DNA from: an uncultured Clostridia bacterium
GTDB taxonomy: Bacteria > Bacillota > Clostridia > Peptostreptococcales > Anaerovoracaceae
DNA: 64,000 bases
Direction: 5' to 3'
NCBI GenBank assembly: GCA_934278925.1
Contig: CAKQWJ010000010.1
Coordinates: forward strand, 1-64,000
Part shown: positions 63,012-64,000 of the stretch, piece by piece
How the letters are laid out: each line of letters opens with the position of its first letter
Position numbering within the stretch: the first letter of the stretch is position 1
Translations under genes and position numbers: made by a program
The notes under the pieces: generated by a model
Databases searched by the model: none
Told to the model about the DNA's origin: nothing
The model's input: the letters and a program-made list of their open reading frames with translations, nothing else

Positions 63012-63581
63012 TTATAGTCTAATAATCTGGTTGTCGCTGTCCACGGAAGCCATCAGGCCCCCGGCCATCTCCCACTCGCCGTACACCAGCACCGGACCGT
63101 TGTATCCGTACAGCCGGCGAAGAATTCGGTTAAAGGTCAGCGGGTTATTCACAAAAATCCGCGCATCGAAGGTGCATGCGAACTGTCGCTTCTCCGTATA
63201 CGGGAACTTAAAGAAAATAATATCCGATTCCGGGTCGCAGTCGTAGTACCGCAGTTCCATCATTCGGAACCCTTCCCCGTCGTATTTATTGGTGTAGAAT
63301 TCCGCCGTCTCCCGGCCGCAGTACATGTCCTTCACCCTCAAGTTTTCCGCCAAAACCGCATCTGCCGGATTTTCCCGGCACACGGCCAGCAGTTCGTCCA
63401 ACGTCTCCGGCATCTTCTTGCCGGCGCATGCTTCCGCTTCATCGGACCGCTTCTGCACTTCCTCCAAGAATTTTTTGGGGGTAAAATCAGACCAATCGTA
63501 GTCCGAAAGTTTTCCGCTGCAGATCTTCAGTTCCGAATCTGCAGTGGTATTATCGATTTCCGAAAAATTAAAATATGCCAT
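63012..63581 (-). CDS. Unknown soluble protein between aldo/keto reductase and LysR genes
   Basis: 189 residues; no family recognised. No signal peptide or membrane segment. The N-terminal half is helical and acidic; the C-terminal half has strands with F-A-C-T-F-D-A-R-I-F-V-N-N and ends in D-N-Q-I-I-R-L. AAGGAG lies 5 nt before ATG 63581. It follows the reductase by 9 bp and precedes the LysR gene by 12 bp, so it is co-transcribed with both. Confidence 0.7.
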   Translation of the reverse strand: MAYFNFSEIDNTTADSELKICSGKLSDYDWSDFTPKKFLEEVQKRSDEAEACAGKKMPETLDELLAVCRENPADAVLAENLRVKDMYCGRETAEFYTNKYDGEGFRMMELRYYDCDPESDIIFFKFPYTEKRQFACTFDARIFVNNPLTFNRILRRLYGYNGPVLVYGEWEMAGGLMASVDSDNQIIRL

Positions 63582-63590
63582 CTTCACTCC

Positions 63591-64000
63591 TTACTTTACG
63601 CTGATTTCGCCGGCCAGGACTTTCTTGTAATCCTCATAGTTCCGCTTCAGAAGTTCCGGCGTGTCCAAGCTGTACGGGCAGCGGCTCACGCACTGGCGAC
63701 ATTCCAAACAGTTCTCAATCTGCTTCATGTTCTCCTGCCACTCTTCCGTCAGCCATGCATCGGACGGCGCCCGCCGAATCATCAGGGACATTCTGGCGCA
63801 GTTGTTGATCTTGATGCCCGCCGGACATGGCAGGCAGTATCCGCATCCTCGGCAAAACTCGCCGGACAGTTCTTCTTTTTCCCCGTCGATAAACACCCGG
63901 AGCTCCTCCGTCATCGCCGCATCGCCGCTTTCAAAATATGCCAGCCAGTCCGCCAGCTCCGACTCCCGCTGGATACCCCAGATCGGAAGGACGTTGTCGA
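63591..64000 (-). CDS. Aldo/keto reductase, C-terminal part with 4Fe-4S motifs (cut by window end)
   Basis: The frame stays open to the window edge, so this is the last 136 residues or so of a longer gene. The visible part has W-G-I-Q-R-E-S-E-L, then C-R-G-C-G-Y-C-L-P-C-P and C-L-E-C-R-Q-C-V-S-R-C-P-Y, two ferredoxin-like cysteine groups found at the C-terminus of Clostridial iron-sulfur aldo/keto reductases. The NADPH-binding barrel would lie outside the window. It leads the unit that includes the unknown gene and LysR. Confidence 0.85.
   Translation of the reverse strand, partial: DNVLPIWGIQRESELADWLAYFESGDAAMTEELRVFIDGEKEELSGEFCRGCGYCLPCPAGIKINNCARMSLMIRRAPSDAWLTEEWQENMKQIENCLECRQCVSRCPYSLDTPELLKRNYEDYKKVLAGEISVK

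Overview
The window looks like a piece of chromosome from a Gram-positive anaerobe of the class Clostridia. An A-type flavodiiron protein, a NhaC-type antiporter, a GlnRS gene next to cell-wall genes, DUF1836/DUF1846/DUF1934 proteins, strong AGGAGG ribosome sites and TTGACA/TATAAT promoters all fit. A Family XIII / Anaerovoracaceae-like host is my guess from gene content, not something I could test. Most genes lie on the minus strand and are fairly G+C-rich. One block (about 54.1-60.9 kb) is clearly A+T-richer.

Layout. 0.2-5.2 kb: glnS, an FHA-FtsW/RodA fusion and a class B penicillin-binding protein in one transcription unit. 5.2-10.3 kb: two tandem ABC transporters, each with ATPase and FtsX-type permease fused, behind a promoter with a three-fold direct repeat. 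10.3-13.5 kb: NhaC antiporter, CDF metal transporter and a reduced nitroreductase. 13.6-15.2 kb: divergent DUF1836 protein and hemolysin III gene, with overlapping promoters, palindromes and an attenuator-like leader. 15.6-20.8 kb: enolase, an AEC permease and a sodium:neurotransmitter symporter, separated by arrays of 86-bp hairpin repeats. 20.9-29.8 kb: a seven-gene unit (2-hydroxyacid dehydrogenase, HAD phosphatase, U32 protein, sbcD, sbcC, 5-formyl-THF cyclo-ligase, VanZ-like protein). 29.9-36.5 kb: a 1704-residue exported protein and a membrane-anchored trigger-factor-like chaperone. 36.7-47 kb: ion and solute transporters, a ClC channel with a lipase-like partner, and a flavodiiron operon. 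47-54 kb: HtrA protease, RadA, an aminotransferase, and two exported Lys-rich proteins (transglutaminase-like and rhodanese-like). 54.1-60.9 kb: the A+T-rich block. 60.9-64 kb: a LOR/SDH-type ornithine cyclodeaminase-like enzyme, a LysR regulator, an unknown gene and the end of an iron-sulfur aldo/keto reductase.

Two things stand out. First, four intergenic arrays of hairpin repeats share the same 86-87 bp period and a common core, but have different arm sequences that remain self-complementary. The enolase terminator looks like a single-copy relative. Second, the A+T-rich block encodes an aminotransferase, two paralogous DUF5058 membrane proteins, a third multi-pass protein, a D-aminoacylase-type amidohydrolase and a regulator. 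It is bracketed by a 19-bp exact direct repeat and by 40-bp inverted hairpin repeats. It reads like a transferred cassette for import and breakdown of N-acylated (D-)amino acids, using an uncharacterised transporter type. No integrase, transposase, CRISPR array, tRNA or rRNA gene was recognised.
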